From NCBI GenBank assembly GCA_947629635.1, contig CANREO010000053.1, positions 1 through 6,481 of the forward strand: a DNA stretch of 6,481 nucleotides. The letters run 5' to 3'. A model generated the notes under the pieces. That model saw only the letters and a list, made by a program, of their open reading frames with translations. It was not told the origin of the DNA and searched no databases. The position numbers were made by a program, and so were the translations under genes. The stretch comes from an uncultured Clostridia bacterium. Its GTDB lineage: Bacteria; Bacillota; Clostridia; Christensenellales; CAG-917. Below, in pieces: positions 5,288 through 6,481 of this stretch (positions are counted from its first letter, which is position 1; each line of letters opens with the position of its first letter).

Positions 5288-6481
5288 ATGGACGCCGAAA
5301 AATATACGAAAAAAGCGCTGTCCGCGCTAAACGACGCGCAGACGTTGGCGCTTGAAAGACATCAGCAACAAATCATGCCCGAACATGTCGCATATGCTCT
5401 TCTAAACGACGATGACGGGCTTATCCCCAAACTTGTGACCAAGTGCTCTGCGGACGCAACGCAGATGAAACGCGAAATCGACAGAATAATAGGAAATTTT
5501 TCTACCGTCACTGGCAGCGGAAGTCCAAACGCATACATTTCAAACGAACTTGCTCTCATACTTTCCGCCGCGGAAAAACAGTCGGCTAAAGACGGCGACG
5601 ATTACGTAAGCGTAGAACATATTTTCCTTGCTATACTCGAGTCCCCGTCGCAAGCTCTGAAAGCGGTTTTTGCAAAATTGGGACTTACGAAAAAGGCGTA
5701 TCTGCAGGCATTGTCCTCCATCAAAAACGCCAGGGTGACAAGCGACAGCCCAGAGGATAGTTACGACGCTTTGGGCAAGTACGGCTACGACCTCGTGGAC
5801 CGAGCCGCGTCCGGAAAACTTGACCCCGTGATTGGCAGAGACGACGAAATAAGAAACGTAATACGCATACTTTCGCGCAAAACCAAAAACAATCCTGTGC
5901 TGATAGGCGAACCCGGCGTGGGCAAAACTGCCATTGCCGAGGGACTTGCCCAGCGCATAGTCAGCGGAGACGTGCCCGAGGGGCTGAAAGACAAACATAT
6001 ATTTGCTCTCGACATGGGCGCATTGATCGCCGGCGCTAAATACAGAGGAGAGTTTGAAGAAAGGCTTAAGGCTGTTTTGAACGAAATAAAAAAGCAAGAC
6101 GGCAGAACTTTGCTGTTTATTGATGAGTTGCATACTATAGTCGGCGCTGGCAAGACGGAGGGCAGCATGGACGCGGGCAATTTGCTTAAACCCATGCTTG
6201 CAAGAGGCGAACTGCACTGCATAGGCGCTACTACGTTGGACGAATACAGAAAATACGTCGAAAAGGACGCCGCTTTGGAGCGCAGATTCCAGCCGGTGCT
6301 TGTGGATCAACCTTCGGTCGAGGACACTATCGCCATACTGCGCGGCCTCAAAGAGCGTTACGAGATTTTCCACGGTGTACGCATACACGATCGCGCACTG
6401 GTGACGGCGGCGACGCTTTCGGATCGCTATATCAACGACCGCTTCCTCCCGGACACGGCCATAGACCTCGTGGACGAAGCT
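5288..6481 (+). CDS. clpB: ATP-dependent protein disaggregase ClpB (3' partial)
   Basis: An open frame of 398 codons starts at the ATG at 5288 and continues past the right edge; ClpB proteins are usually about 860 residues, so a little under half is visible. Residues 1 to about 145 form the Clp N domain (two related repeats, with MPEHVAYALL and VSVEHIFLAIL). The linker RVTSDSPEDSYDALGKYGYDL is typical of ClpB. The first AAA+ domain follows, with Walker A GEPGVGKT (207-214, Lys213), a substrate pore-loop region GAKYRGEFEERLK, Walker B LLFIDELHT (Asp279, Glu280) and arginine finger residues ALERRF (Arg332, Arg333). The view ends at AIDLVDEA, just before the coiled-coil middle domain. ClpB works with DnaK to rescue aggregated proteins in the cytoplasm. 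ClpC is less likely: the linker and AAA+ wording follow ClpB. Control is by the CIRCE site upstream. Confidence 0.96.
   Translation, partial: MDAEKYTKKALSALNDAQTLALERHQQQIMPEHVAYALLNDDDGLIPKLVTKCSADATQMKREIDRIIGNFSTVTGSGSPNAYISNELALILSAAEKQSAKDGDDYVSVEHIFLAILESPSQALKAVFAKLGLTKKAYLQALSSIKNARVTSDSPEDSYDALGKYGYDLVDRAASGKLDPVIGRDDEIRNVIRILSRKTKNNPVLIGEPGVGKTAIAEGLAQRIVSGDVPEGLKDKHIFALDMGALIAGAKYRGEFEERLKAVLNEIKKQDGRTLLFIDELHTIVGAGKTEGSMDAGNLLKPMLARGELHCIGATTLDEYRKYVEKDAALERRFQPVLVDQPSVEDTIAILRGLKERYEIFHGVRIHDRALVTAATLSDRYINDRFLPDTAIDLVDEA

Noticed and set aside
5540..6388. A 282-codon minus-strand open frame
   Set aside because: It is the antisense shadow of clpB, whose plus-strand frame carries every expected motif.

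Overview
The window reads as ordinary bacterial chromosome from a low-to-mid GC Firmicute, probably an uncultured member of the Clostridia. Three things suggest this: strong AGGAGG-type ribosome binding sites with sigma-A-like promoters in AT-rich spacers, a CIRCE heat-shock operator (HrcA type) in front of clpB, and ABC exporter sequences of the kind common in Clostridia. The taxonomic call is inference from style, not from a marker gene.

Layout. Positions 1-167 hold the last 54 codons of an unrecognised plus-strand gene, ended by an intrinsic terminator (180-209). A 280-base AT-rich spacer follows, with no convincing gene. Next come two minus-strand genes (448-2382 and 2375-4245) that overlap by 8 bases and end in a strong terminator (404-433). 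They encode the two halves of a heterodimeric ABC exporter of the TM287/288, BmrCD, LmrCD type. One half has a degenerate ATPase site and the other is canonical. The promoter-proximal, degenerate half is broken by a -1-type frameshift between about 4030 and 4120. Divergent from them is a TetR/AcrR-family regulator (4454-5047). The 208-base spacer between the exporter and the regulator holds a predicted promoter for each direction. A 14-base dyad sits on each predicted start site, which is the layout expected if the regulator represses both itself and the exporter.

After a hairpin terminator downstream of the regulator, a near-perfect promoter with CIRCE precedes clpB. This gene runs off the right edge and shows 398 codons: the N domain and most of the first AAA+ ATPase domain.

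How the genes work together. The regulator and exporter look like a self-contained, inducible efflux or detoxification module. clpB is a separate stress-response unit (protein disaggregase) controlled by HrcA. I found no clearly novel system. The observations most worth checking are the frameshift in the exporter and the paired dyads in the divergent promoter.
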